NCBI GenBank assembly: GCA_027574665.1
Contig: CM050655.1
Coordinates: 11,713,170 to 11,777,169, forward strand
From: Rhynochetos jubatus
Lineage: Eukaryota > Chordata > Aves > Eurypygiformes > Rhynochetidae
Reading direction: 5' to 3'
Length of the DNA: 64,000 nt
Shown here: positions 50,057 through 63,045 of the stretch, piece after piece
How positions within the stretch are numbered: the stretch's first letter is position 1
Layout: each line of letters begins with the position of its first letter
Program-made: the position numbers and the translations under genes
Notes under the pieces: model-generated
Database searches by the model: none
What the model saw: the letters and a program-made list of their open reading frames with translations, nothing else
What the model was told of the DNA's origin: nothing

Positions 50057-52870
50057 CCTAAAGCAGCAGACACTGGGAAGGGGGATGAAGGAGAGAAATG
50101 GGACAGACTCTTTGACCATGGCTCTGTGAATAATTCCACTGTAATCCATGAGGATGCTTGAAATGAATGCTGCTGCTCAGGATAAGTAAAAGTGGCTCTG
50201 TTGTTTCAAGAATTATACTCAAGTATCCCTAAGCTTTATAAAGTCACCAGCAGCAGAAAGTACTTAAAAAGATAGGTGTGTTCAGATCTTTTTCTAGTTT
50301 TTATTTACAAAAAGGTATTATTCAGATGATTCACTTTCCCAAATACATTATCCCCAAAAGCCACAATACGTTGCAAACCATGAAGCTGAAATTTTATCTT
50401 AGATATTAAATCTTGGGCAATGATCTTTAGACTCTAACAATCTCCAGTCTTTAGAATGAAAGAAACAGATGATGCATGTTTGCATAACGACTTAGAAAAA
50501 TTGTTTTTGCTCACGTGCTTTACATGGAATATGTCTTCCCTAAAGGCAGGTAACATATAAAATGTCAATAGGAGAGATCAGACAAATAACCACCCCTCTG
50601 TGCCCCCATCTGAACTGATAAAAAAATAAGGTATCCCATATTTTTCAGGCTGCTGTAGGAATAAAAGGAGAAAAAAGGAAATGCTCTATGTCAAATGCGA
50701 AAAACCCCAGCCTAGCATTAGTTGTATTAAACAAGCCAAATCTACAGGAAAATATAATTAAACTACACAAGTGAAAATAGCTGCCTTCAGAGTAATCACA
50801 AAGGTGCTTCATCAATGGCAAAATAATCCAAAGAAGAGGATCCCTTTGGGTTTAAGCATATAATGCAAAATAAACTCATCTTAATTTAATTAAGTTCTAA
50901 ACAATTTCTGTCTCACCCAGAGACAATCACTGATGGCTATAACATTAAACCAGCAATGACCATGATACCAATGAAACTATCCCAGTGTCACAATATGAAT
51001 GGGAGATAAATTCCTTCAGTATTTTTTCTTGCCAACAGCATGAATAGAGGAAAGAGTACCCAGAGCAATAGAGTGATCTGTTACTCTGTCTCAAAGAATT
51101 CTGTCATCCTTAATAGCCAGACTTACACTCATTTCTGTTAATCTCATCCTGTTAATTCTTGTTCAGAGTAACACGGAACTTGCTCCAGTTATACGCCATG
51201 TATTTTTTTGGTTGTTGTTCTAACAGTGTTGTGGAGAGAAGAGAAGGACAAGGGAAGGTTACAAAGTGATCTTTGTCAGGCACAGACTAGGAACAGAAGT
51301 CAAAGATGACATTGCAGCACTTTAATATTTGTCAGTAAAAGATTACACACAGCAATGCAGCAACAATTAGAAGAGAGCTGCATGGATGGGTTTGTTAAAT
51401 CCTTGGCCATTCTTAGCAGCATGAACCCAGTACTTACCTCCTGACAGCAAATGTTATTTTCAAAGTGGAATGCATTTTTAATTTGTAGACAGTAACCAAA
51501 TCACCTACTGGAAAGCCAAATTCTGGAAGAAGCCAGGAACTTCTTGTGAGGAACTAAGTAATGCAATTTGAACACACTAGGGTCTGAGCAGAGCTATGAG
51601 GATTCTACCCCTTCCCAAAGCCAGTAGCAAAATTCATGCCAGCTTCAGTGGCAAGAGGCATTGGTCCACAAGCCACAGAAAATAGTGAAGTGTAAACCAT
51701 GCAGGAGCTTTTAACAAATTCTTCCACTAGTATTAATTTTTTATCCTTCCATTTGCCCTCATTTAACACTCACAAAACCATTATATACCCAAGGTGTTAA
51801 AGGTTCCGTAAAAATATAATATTTGGTAAATTCAGAGTCAACAGAAATAAAAGGGGTTTATTCAAAAAAATATTACCAAGATATTTTCTGAATATACGTG
51901 CTCAAGCATGGAGGTACTGTAGGAATACAGAAACTAATGTAAATATGTAATAGCTTATTAGAAGCTAAAATTACAATAGAAGAATGATATTTAATCTTAA
52001 TTACAGCAGATGTTTTAAATACATTTTCTTCCCATCTATTAAAAAAGGCATGATAAAACCCAAACTAGCCAATTACAACGTCTAAGCTGCAGCCACTTTG
52101 TTCAACATCACAACTTCTTGAAATCTCTCCCCAGCCTAGCTCTAGATTACATTTGAAATGTAAAGTTTTTTGATTAAAGCGGGTGATTGTTAACCTCCCA
52201 CTGTTATCGGTGAGCATCCATCTTATTTAGGATGCCAAAAAACGGAGCTGCTGATGCCTCTCAAAATCTGGGGAAAACGGCACTTTTTTTTTTCTTTTAA
52301 AGCATAAAATGGTTATGTTTTATTATAAACCCAGGAGTTCTTGTATTGTCTGTTTCTAGCATGGTTATTTGTAGCTGAGCAGTCCTTAAATGCCCAAGCT
52401 AAAGTTAGAGACTGCAGGTACAGTGATAAAGGACAAGTGAAATAAAAAGAAAAAAGCCAGATTTCCTATCAGAAAAGGTAAGGAGTCCCTGGAAAACAGA
52501 GGGGTAGGCTTTCCTTGTGGTTAGCTCCCTTAAGGCTCATTGTAGAAGACAGGCTTAACGTTTTGCCTAGCTACACAGGAGCTCATGCCTAACCAAAGGC
52601 AGAGCCAAGACATCTTTAACATCTTCATCGCATAAACCTCATCTGCATAAAAATTCTTTGCAACTATTTTCTGCTGAATGATACAGGCTGAAAACAAGAG
52701 GCAAGCTTGTCTTTATAAGAAATACAGGCTTATATTCCTTCAGCTTCTCCCCTCCACCAGTTTACCTGCTATTAATAACATAATCAAAACAATGCTGTGG
52801 GAGATGCTACAAAGCATGACCAAGACCTCAGATTTTTAGCAATATTTAATAAGTATAAATAAACTTTTTC
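50057..52870. other. Unassigned sequence, part possibly conserved
   Basis: No gene or transposon recognised. About 52,060-52,290 reads like conserved non-coding DNA and includes a 17-bp near-palindrome (TTACATTT, one G, AAATGTAA) at 52,147-52,163. Confidence 0.5.
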
Positions 52871-52883
52871 TTTTTTTTTTTTT
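52871..52883 (+). repeat. Poly(T) tract, 13 bp
   Basis: Thirteen T, preceded by a pyrimidine run. Confidence 0.9.
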
Positions 52884-53605
52884 AAGACTAACACTGATCA
52901 CATTTTAGGAAAAGGGAGTTGTAGACCTAACTCAAAGAGCTGCCCAGTATTACCTTTCTTCTTGAGAGCTTGAACAAATCCTTTCATTATGCTTTGTCTA
53001 CTTAATTGAGGTATCCAGCATGCCCTTCTCCCAGCCTTCAGCTATCTGCTGTGCTTTATGAGTAATGTTTTGGGCCAAAAATAGTCTCTAACAATGGAAC
53101 AGCAGAGTGCAAGCATAGCAGCAACCTAATCTCTGCAGCTGCAAGAATCATGAAGTATTTGCCCAACCTCTCTCAGCTGTGGAACACCTTCTAAACACTG
53201 GTACCTCTTTGGTGGTCAAGGACCATATTTGCTATCTTTCACCCTCACACTTTCTACTGAACATGCTGGTTTTGTTGTTCATTGCACAAAACACAGCATA
53301 ACTGAAGAACACCACATCTAAGTTCACACAGATTAAGTAATAGGTGGATCCCAAAAGACTGCATGAGAAGGGACAAGAAGTATTCTCTAGACTGATAACT
53401 ACACATTAAGAGAGCTCAGACAACCTTTTTGTACGTGGAGCGTAACTGAAGAATGGACAACCACACACAGAGCTCTCTGAGTCAAGCATCTCCTTCACAC
53501 CAAACCTGACACTTAGCTACACAGTTAATGAAAAGATAGAGAATCTAAGTTAAACCAGCTCTCTACATCCTAGACAGCCTTCAGTGTTCACTGGGGTTTT
53601 TTTTC
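52884..53605. other. Unassigned sequence
   Basis: Nothing recognised. Confidence 0.55.
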
Positions 53606-53628
53606 GGTTGGTTGGGTTGGTTTGGGTG
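53606..53628 (+). repeat. G/T tract with two-tier G-quadruplex potential
   Basis: Five closely spaced G-runs of two or three G, separated by TT or TTT. Two-tetrad quadruplexes of this kind are weak; function is not implied. Confidence 0.6.
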
Positions 53629-56600
53629 TTTTACACTAATTCCCAGCAACTTCATACTTGTAGATAGCTTACCTAAGTGAGTTCAAAATATCTATTTCCA
53701 AGCGTATTTTTTATACAGCACTTTTTGGGAAAAGGGAGTCTTTGGGAAGAGGAGGTACCAGAGTACTACAGCTGATAGAAGCCAGTAGTTTGTCCTCTAA
53801 GGAGAGGAGATGGAGTTATTTAATGTCCTTGTATTTTAAAGCAATGATATTCAGCTGTATCTTAGGATATATGGATTGAGATAGAATGATATAATGATTA
53901 TTCATACTACAAACAAAACCACAGAAGATTAAGGATAATTTGTTACCCTCGATGAATTATTTAGTCTAGGACACCACAGATTTGCTGGTATGTCAGTTAG
54001 AATTTTCATGAAGTTCTGAGACACATGAATTTTGGGTGGATATAACACAGTGTCATGCTTTGTCTTGTTATCTGGTTGAATTTAGTTAATTAGACCTTCA
54101 TATCAGTGATATGCTCAGTATTTATTCCTATTGCAAATGTAACTCTATCTTGTATGCACACTATGTAAAATGTGCAAAGCTAAACATTTTGGCTCATTCG
54201 TTAGCTTCTGACTTTAATAATGTTATTGCTCTGTTACAGATAAGATTGCTCAGCAACATATATATATTTAGAAGCTAAGTGGCATGAAGGGGTCATAAAA
54301 TTGCCTGCATTTGCTCAACACATTCTCCTTAGTCGAGGAAATTGCCTCTGCAACTACTTCAGGATGGAGCTATGCCCTATTCTCTACTCCATTCTTCTCT
54401 CAGTATGGGGATGGTACTTGTGTGAGTGGCATACCTGGCTGGGGAAGCTGCAGAGCTCTTCGTAATCTCCCCATGACACAAGGCCAATTATTAATACCAA
54501 GCCAGTGTTACAAAATAAAGCCAGCTGGGCCTTTAGCCCCGTTCACTGAATAAACGTAGCCATTATTATTTTGGTTCCATACATTTTTCAGACCATCCGT
54601 CAGTACCTTCCAAACGCTAAAGCAGCACCGGCACTTGCATGCATGTGGTAAATTAAATGGCCAGTCATGGGTTGGGGACAGCGTATAAAATAACAAAACC
54701 TGAATAGTTATTTCTGTAGTTATTTCAAACAAGCATTTAAAAATGGTTACATGAAAAAGTAAGCAAGTAAATGGGATCATTAGGGACTAAATAGATATAT
54801 GCCATTATTCAAAGCACATTAATTAATCTGAATTAATTTTAGCTACCCAGTGGATGTCTCCTATTTTATCTTTCTCATTCTGAAAACATCAGATACGCAG
54901 CTGCTAGTTGGGTGGACAGATTTTTGTACCTTACTTTCAGGGCAAATCTTAGTGCCTACAATGTCCAAATGCTACACTACACTTCGTATAAGAAACTCTG
55001 CCCTTCGCACTAGGGGCTTATTTGTTTTCCTTACAATTGAAACATTGCTAGACTCTGTCAACTGGTATTTCACAAGGGACTGCATCAGGCCAGCATGCTT
55101 GATCTCATTAATTTCATGCTATACTGGCATATTTCTGGTTTAAGTTGTTAGAATATTTAATAAATATTTTAGGAACCCAGGAAGTGTACCACTGCTGTTT
55201 CATAGCCCATTAATTTCCTTTCTTAACACACTGTTAATAAACCATAACACCTACTCCTTTCAGCAGGTCTTCTCCAGGCATAGAACTCCAATGGCACTGA
55301 CTTTCAGTTTCATCAGAGGTGGAAGTTTACCTCAGAGACTAAAAGCTGCTGAGGGTAGCAGAGCAAATTTATCATCCAAAGCACTTTTAGCACGTGATGC
55401 CAGGCCAACTTAACGCTAGCCACATGGCTGTTAGAGCAATGCAGCTTGCTTTATTAATAGCATGCATCCAAGAATCAACATGCCAGCATACATTCCTTTC
55501 TTTTTAGCTCCCCAGCCTTCGGGGGAGCCTTGGCATCAATCTGAAAGTGGGGGTTTCTCAGTGATGAAACTCTAGCAGTAAATTATGTCAACATACAGTA
55601 GTACAGGAGAGCTGGAGCAAAGCTATAGAAGACTTACTGTGACTGAAAACCCCAGTATGCCATGTCAGCCAAAAATATCAAGTAGATACAGCACAATAGT
55701 AGTGATATTGGCAAGGACTAGAGAAATAATAAAAGCAGATGCCCAAAAATCCTTCAGGCAATGTCTCTGTCGCAAACCTGCTCATTCACAGACCAACAGA
55801 AGATGTGGTTGTAGCCCCTGAACATGTTCACCAAGCTGAGTTTGCCCAGCTGTAGTCATTGGTAGTTACTTGTTACAAATTCTATGTCATGATCTCTAAA
55901 TTGAGTCGCTGTCATAGTGGCAAGGTATTGTGAAGCTCATCAACTTAAACCAAGTTATACACTGGAACTGCACTTGCATACACCGCTGTTTGTCATGTGT
56001 GCTTGGTGAACTTAATCTGTCGCATGTGGCTTCAGCAAAGCAAGCTTAATACACCAATTAGTACTGTGTAAACTACTAATGTTTATGTTAAGATTGGTTG
56101 CTTGCAGAAATTACTGCTTTCGCTCTGTGAAAACCAGCACCAGCCTCTACAAGAAGCACTTTTACTAGAGCTGAACACATTCGTGAACACATGAAGCCTC
56201 CCAAACATGATCTTTTAGTATTGGTAGCAGCAGAATTCCCTCATGCCCTGTGCAGTTGCCTCTGAGCTGTTCACGACCTGCAACTCTGTGGCTGACTCGA
56301 AATTCTATGCAATTTTCCATACAAAATGTAATCAAGGAATTTCTTCCAAACCACTCCCCTCCCCTCAACAAACAGGTGAAACACCTCATCGTCTGTGCTG
56401 AGAGACAATTTTTCCTTGCGAGTGAATATATGCACAACTGCAAATTCTTTTCATGAACAATATCTACTTTGGCCATAAATCTAGTTGTTTAAATCAGTCC
56501 ATATGTTGTCCCACTGATCAGTGCAACGAATGTATGGAGTCAGATGCACTTACTCAGGTCACACAGCAATTGGACGAGGCCACAGGGAAATACTTGCAAA

Positions 56601-57457
56601 GATAGAAAAACATGAAAATACAACATGTTGGTGCTCTGGAACACAAAAACATTACGTTGCATGTATAAATTTTGACACTTGCTGTGTGGTGAACAAGCAT
56701 TAATCTAACTCACAACATATCCCACTGTGGTCACATACATGACAGCATTAGTAAACCACACAAATGTCTAGAGAGCACTGCGGTATGTTAGGTTAAACTT
56801 TTGAAATGTTAGCTCAAATCCTAATTTTGGCAAAACTCAAGGTCTCATTGGCATTTGCCATACAAAGTCCTATACAGGTTGGCACAATGATCTTAGTTAA
56901 TTAGCTTAGTTGATCAATAAGCTTAGTTTAAAAACTGGAGGGATGCTACAGACCTGAAGAGATGTGGATGCAAATTCTGGGGACTAAATTCAGTACTGCT
57001 GTATGACTACTTGGGACCTGTTACTCACAACCATGGCCATTTCTGTGTTAAAAAGGTCAGTGAAAACACTGACCAACAAATGCAGAGCAAGCAGTGAAAG
57101 GAAGGATGCAGAAACATTATTTTTGTTTTATTTACATACCATACTGGGTTAAACTGTTCCCTCTTAAAGACTTCACCCACTTCAATCACCCAATTCACAA
57201 ACATTCCCTGAACTTCTAGGTCTACTCTCAGCGTTAAAAAATACTTGCATAGAAATAAAGAAATAGGAGGCTAGAGCTACAGGCTGAGCCTGCTTCTTCT
57301 CGCTAGTCCTTGCCCAATTGAGAAACACGTAATTTTAAGAAGATTCATTATGCCCTAATTATTCAGTCCCATTGACATATTACCTGCCTCCCTAATCATA
57401 ATGAGGAGTAATGAGGCAAAATATTTGGTTTTGATTTTTCTGTTTATGGAAGCTGTC
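53629..57457. other. Unassigned sequence
   Basis: No gene recognised. A GC hairpin (7-bp arms, 8-nt loop) lies at 55,507-55,528. About 57,330-57,440 may be a conserved non-coding element. Confidence 0.5.
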
Positions 57458-57472
57458 TTTTTTTTTTTTTTT
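57458..57472 (+). repeat. Poly(T) tract, 15 bp
   Basis: Fifteen consecutive T. Confidence 0.95.
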
Positions 57473-60400
57473 CCTGTGAGATTCTGACGTTTGTTTTGAC
57501 AATAATGACTGTAAATCTGCACAGGTCAAAACAATGTATCACTCAGATTTCTGTCTCTCACATAACATTTCATCAACAGCCTCTTGCCTTTTGTCATTGC
57601 CTGCTCCCTCCCCAGAATCTCAGCATACTGTACTTCACAGCTATCCTAGCCCAGCTAATAGAGAGTGAAAATTGCTCCTTTTGGACAGGATGTCAGGATA
57701 GCTACCAATGTGAATTTTCTTCTAAATGCAGTAACTTACCATGCATTGATCAAAACCCAGGTGTCACATCATGCCACTGATTTTGAAACACAATTCTGCT
57801 TAAAAACTGAGGACATAACATGTGCCAAAGTTTTTTGATAGCTGTCACAATTTCTACTTAAACCCTTTAAAACTGAAACTACCACTCTGCCCCAGTTTTT
57901 CAATTATGCTTATTTACAACCTCTCTGGCTTAAGAGACTTTCTATAGAAAAACTTTAAATTGTCAGTTTTAGAAACTTCCAATTACCTTCCATAATAAAA
58001 CTCTGCAGAAATTAGCATCAGACACTGCTTCAGGTGTATACAACCACAGTGATGTGGACAGAGAAGAACATCTTGTATTTGGCTTTGTAGTTTATGGGCT
58101 GGACTTTGTCCACAAGCAGCAGTGTTGTTTTCAGACCTTCATCTGAACAGTAAGATTCAGACCATCAGGGGTTCGACAGCTCCCTCATACAGCCACATGC
58201 CAGTTCATTCTCGTACAAAGAGTCTCTGTTTAAACCTTAGGCATCCATGAACACAAAGCAGATGCATGAAGTTGCATCAGATGCGAAGCCTGTCTGGAGA
58301 ACAGCTCCCAGATGACAGTGGAAGCAACACCTCACAGCATAAATTCAGTGTACAAAATTAAAAGACAGGTCAAGGAAGACAGCAGAGAACCAGAAGAGAA
58401 AACTGGTTATTTATGGACCTTGCGGTAAGATGGAAAGTGTTTTTCCTTCAGATCGCCACTTTGATTCCAATCCTCAAGAACACCCTGTGGGAAGATCATT
58501 AGATGGCTCAATCTCATTCAAAGTCAACAGGATCTACTTCAGCGTACAGTACTAGAGGCAAGAGGAACACAAACTAGGAGCTGGTAAATAATGCATCCTC
58601 TCCACTAACACTGGTGATCCTCCCAGATCTGGTTTGAAACAGGTTAGTGCGTAACATGACAAAGCAATCTGATCTTCTGTCACAAAGGTCAACTCCTCCA
58701 TGTAAACAAACACTAAACTCCAGCTTTCAAGGATCTTTTCTAAAGTCCTTTTTCATGTATTTGGGGGACAGGGTGCGAAATGGGGAAATTGCCACTGTTT
58801 TTTTTTTTATAGATCACACAACATTTCACTTATCTAGGAAAGCTTACAAGGATGTTGAATGCAGTAGAGAAGTCTCAGCAGGGAGGTTAAAATTTGGTAG
58901 ATTGTAGGTAGATCTTAGGAGCCATGAAAGTGGAGTGAAAGGGGTTCCTTACTGCTTCCCATGTTCAGCAAAGGATCAGTCCATCCTTCATCTGTGGGTG
59001 CAGAAACTTGCAATTTCATGGAGTGGAGCAGGTAGTAAAGACACAACACAACTGTGCAATGTGTACACACTCAGTTGTGACTAAACAACTTTTAGCATAA
59101 AGTCTGTAGCCCTCCTTCAGCAAACCACTGCGTTGCACCTTCAGCTATACATTACAAGCTGGATGAGGCGCATGGGTTGCCTCAAAGAGACTTGGTTAGC
59201 GGGTCGCGGCAGGTGCCAGTGTTTCACTGCTCCATACAACTCTTCATTTCATAACTGGGACATTCAAACTTAAAGCTTCTGGACCTTATTGCCTAAATAA
59301 ATGAACATGCAATGGAGCTTGTCTCAAAAGTTTGTATGGAAAGCAAGGGGACTGAGTATAATTCAACATATATTATTGGTGGTGGATACAATTGCATTCC
59401 ATGGCGATTTTCAAAGTCTTGAAATTTGCCTTTATTTGCAATTGAACATGAAAACATTTTTAACGTTCTTCATTAAATGGAAACTGTTTCAAAAAATCCA
59501 ATTGTGGCCTGAAATTTGTGCTTAATTATTCAGAAAACTCCTTTTCTGTGCTTGAGTGTGGATCATCTAACCACCTAACACTAATCTGCAACGGGACAGA
59601 TTCTGGGATTGAAACTCTGTTCTTGATCAGCAGAGCTGATAATGAAGACACTGTGAGAGACAAACCCTTCAAAACAAAACCAGTGAGTACCGACTATGTA
59701 ACTAGCACGCTGCATATTTCTAAACTAAAATTCCTCTGTACTGAACTTCTGAGCCAAATAAGCAGATACTGTCAGTGGGGATTCTTAGCAGTGATTAAAG
59801 GAGTTCAGTTCCCAACCAGAGAAGTCAGAAGAGGACAGGACACTCCCCCAAAGGGCTCATTTGAAAATCTTTTCTTTTTAATCTGTCAGTAGCTGGTCAT
59901 TAGGAGACTAAATAAACCCAGCAGTTGTTTGCTTTTGATAGACACACAACTACAAGATGCATTAGCCATCATGCCAATTCCATCTGTGCTCCAGTTTGGC
60001 AAAGTCAACTACTAATTTCTTACCATTCCAAAAAGAGGTGGCAAAAATGCTATGGTGATTCTCACAAAGTATGAGAGGTGCAGATATTGTCAACTAGCAA
60101 TAGGCACATTTAAATAATTGCATTTTATTTAATCTACTATGTTACTACAGGAGAGAGCTCTTAGTTCTCAACTTCATCCTGTGAGGCTCAATAAATATTA
60201 AGACAAAATATGGTTAAAAACCTGCCTGTACATCAGGCAATTTTTCAGTTATAAACTGCTGTTTTATTTGAATCACTTCATCAATCTCAATTATCAATTC
60301 TCACTTACAGCTGCTAACAAACTTCTGATTTAATAGTGGCAAATGACAGAACTAGAATGATACCATGTTCTTTGTTATACTGAAAGTGAAAGGAAATTAT

Positions 60401-62644
60401 ATTTGAGGGAAATAGGTTGTAGCTCCACAAACAAGCAATGAAAAGCTCATTGTACAGGAATTCTTATAAGCACTGAACCATTTTCTGATGGAGTTCCTTT
60501 TTTAAGCTGTATATTGTTGTGACCGTGGAGTCTGCTCCTATGGTATGTATACCCAGTCACCCAGGGCTTAAGCAACTGTTACTTATATTTCTTTATGAAA
60601 ATGTTCTGAAATAAAGAGTATCAGAACACCCAGAGCCGCCCAAAAACCAGCAATCAACTCAGTTGGTCCACTACTGTCTCTCTGACAGGCTGGTATCAGA
60701 ATAGTCAGGTCTGGAAAACCTGAGATAGGCAATTGCAGATTAGGCAGCTTCTTCCAAACATCTCAACTAAAGATTGCCCTGTTCCCCAAGGCACACAGAA
60801 AATATATCTGCCTTTGAAATTGCAACAGCTTCATTAAGCAGCCTCATTGGCTGAAGAAAGCTGCAAAGGACATAACCTAGATCACGCTGTTAAATCCCGT
60901 AGTCTCTGGTGAAACTCACTGCAGTTTATTCCAATTCCTTCTGGATACCATTTTATGATAATATAATGAATGTACACACAGGGATGAAGTACTTTGAAGA
61001 GCCCAGATACAAGCCTGACCCTAAGGAAAAACAATTATCTGAATCATAGCCTATGTACTAACAAATACAAGAAGTTCAACACACCAATTTTTGCTCTTAT
61101 TTATGCAATCAGGTAGAAAATTATCTTTCATGAGGCTGCAGAGTTTTCCCCCAGGTGCTCTTTCAGAATTTTTTTCTCCTTAAAAATGCTCATAGAAAAA
61201 GTCTAACACAAAATTATCAAGATTCTGATTAAGAAAAGATGGTGTGAGGGAGCAAGAGCACGCTCTGTTTTTAAATAGAGCTCAGTTTGCTTGTTTTTGT
61301 GCCTAGAGGGGAATAAAAATGAAAGCAAGTAAACAAACAAAAATTAAAAGAACTTGATTTTCCCTCCATATTATTTCCTTTTAGCCAAGCTGATGAGATG
61401 AGTCCAGCCAGTCTCTCCTCCTCCACCTTTTCTCATCCAAGATTCTTATGGGAATACTGATCAAGCAGAAGAGACTTTGAACTTATGCATGCACCTCTTT
61501 CATCTAAAGCTTCCACTGTAGTTTTAAAGAATACAAAACACACATAAATTTAAAAGAAAGAAAGGAAGGGGGAAAAAAGGCTGTTGCAACAAATCTAGTT
61601 TTCTTTTCCCCCCTTGTGGAAACAGAAACACAACACACTGTTTAAGTAAAAAGCTGCCTACACCTGAAGGATCTCTTTATTGACTTGCAGCAATGAAAGG
61701 ATTTAAACTGATTCGAGAAAAGATAAGGAGCATCAAGATGTGAAGAAATTAGAAACAACAGAAGAAATACAGAAAATACAGCTCATTTTAGAGAGGAAAT
61801 ATCATTCCAGATAAAGATCAAAAGAAGACATCTAACATTATAAATGGGGGAAATCACAAAGCTTAGAGAACTACACTCTGCTTCAGTGCAGTGAAGACTC
61901 TTGTGCAGATGGCCAGCAAGACTGTGCTGGGTGGCAGGTTAGACTCGGTGTACCAAAGATGATTGTACTTGTATGATCCAGGGAATTACAAATGATCTCT
62001 GTCCAACAAAAACTCTAAATGAAGTAGGCTATTTTTCTGTCCCTCTGAATATTCAGGCAAAACCAAAGTTACTCCCGAGTTATAGGAAGAGCAGCAATGA
62101 TGAGAATGCAACCTCAAAACATTCTGACTTGCACAAGTTAAGTCTTACCACTGCAGTTCACACGGGTTACCATGCAGACTAAAAGGTAAAGCTTCACTTT
62201 CTGAATTTATGAACACAGACTGATGTCAGACTGCTGTGCCTGGAGAACATTAAAGACAAAAACACAGGTAGGAATACAGATATTATGGCTATCAGAAACC
62301 TGTGATTAATATGAATTTAGCTGACAATGTTATTGATAAATTGCTGAATTTTAAAGTCATAAGCTAAGTATCAGCATTAATAAGTGTTCACAATTCATAA
62401 ATAAAAAGGCAAATTTGTTATGAAGACTTTTGTAAGCATTGGTATTTTGAGAAAATAATAATCAAGCCAGAAACAATACCATGAGAACAGCCTTGCCTTT
62501 TCTCAGCAAGCTGAACCTTGTATTTTTCAAATGGATTTGATCTGGTTGACAAAATTCACCAGAAATATCATGAAAATAAATTTTGACAAGATTTTCTGAT
62601 TCCTCATGTATTGATTAAGCACCCTTGAACTTCGGGTTTTCTAC
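57473..62644. other. Unassigned AT-rich sequence
   Basis: No gene recognised. The plus frame at 59,518-59,892 (124 codons) has no identifiable domain; it holds a GTGAGT donor-like site after codon 57 but nothing else exon-like. An 11-bp T-run is at 58,798-58,808. Confidence 0.5.
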
Positions 62645-62661
62645 TTTTATTTATTTATTTT
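62645..62661 (+). repeat. (TTTA)n microsatellite
   Basis: About four TTTA units. Confidence 0.9.
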
Positions 62662-62954
62662 AGTCTAGACATTAAAATAACTCTTAGTGGGTATGTTGAA
62701 CTTTAGAAAAAGAAATTAGCTGAATGTAGGAAAGCCTTAGGAAAGCAGCAACCAAGATTAATAAATCTAAAGTAATGTTTTCACTAGTGGAAAATACTGC
62801 TTTAACAATGGTAATTCCTTTCTCTTTATTAAAGGATTACTTGGAATGCTGGCATGTTTGCCACAGGCTCTCCTTACTAAACACTGGATCCTAGAACAGT
62901 AAGACGAGAAATAGCACTTGAAAGAACATTACTGTAATTCTTATTTTACTTCCA

Positions 62955-63045
62955 GCCCTGAAAGACTTGGGCAAGTTTTTTCATCTTTTTAGGCCTCAGT
63001 TTCCCCCATCTGTAAATGACAATAATGATATCTATTCTCTTTGCC
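62955..63045 (+). repeat. MIR-type SINE, 3' half, sense
   Basis: GACTTGGGCAAGTTTTTTCA, then TTTAGGCCTCAGTTTCCCCC, then ATCTGTAAATGACAATAATG are near-exact matches to the MIR core and 3' half (CTTGGGCAAGT..., GCCTCAGTTTCC-CATCTGTAAAATG-GATAATAAT). The tRNA-derived head is missing. It is the clearest block match to MIR in the window. Confidence 0.82.

Noticed and set aside
53606-53628. Functional G-quadruplex
   Set aside because: Mostly two-G runs in an isolated tract; kept only as a sequence note.
55507-55528. GC-rich hairpin as a transcription terminator
   Set aside because: The organism is a eukaryote, no gene precedes it, and the stem is only 7 bp.
55562-55645. C/D-box snoRNA (TGATGA ... 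CTGA)
   Set aside because: No terminal stem pairs the ends and no D' or C' box or plausible guide is visible; both short boxes are common by chance.
56940-57060. Further MIR copy
   Set aside because: Only a loose resemblance in block order; no block of ten or more bases matches convincingly.
58160-58190. tRNA B-box-like GGGTTCGACAGCTCC
   Set aside because: The B-box spacing is off, and no A box, acceptor stem or anticodon arm can be drawn.
59518-59892. 124-codon plus-strand frame with an internal GTGAGT
   Set aside because: No domain is recognised, no good acceptor, and the frame continues past the donor-like site as by chance.
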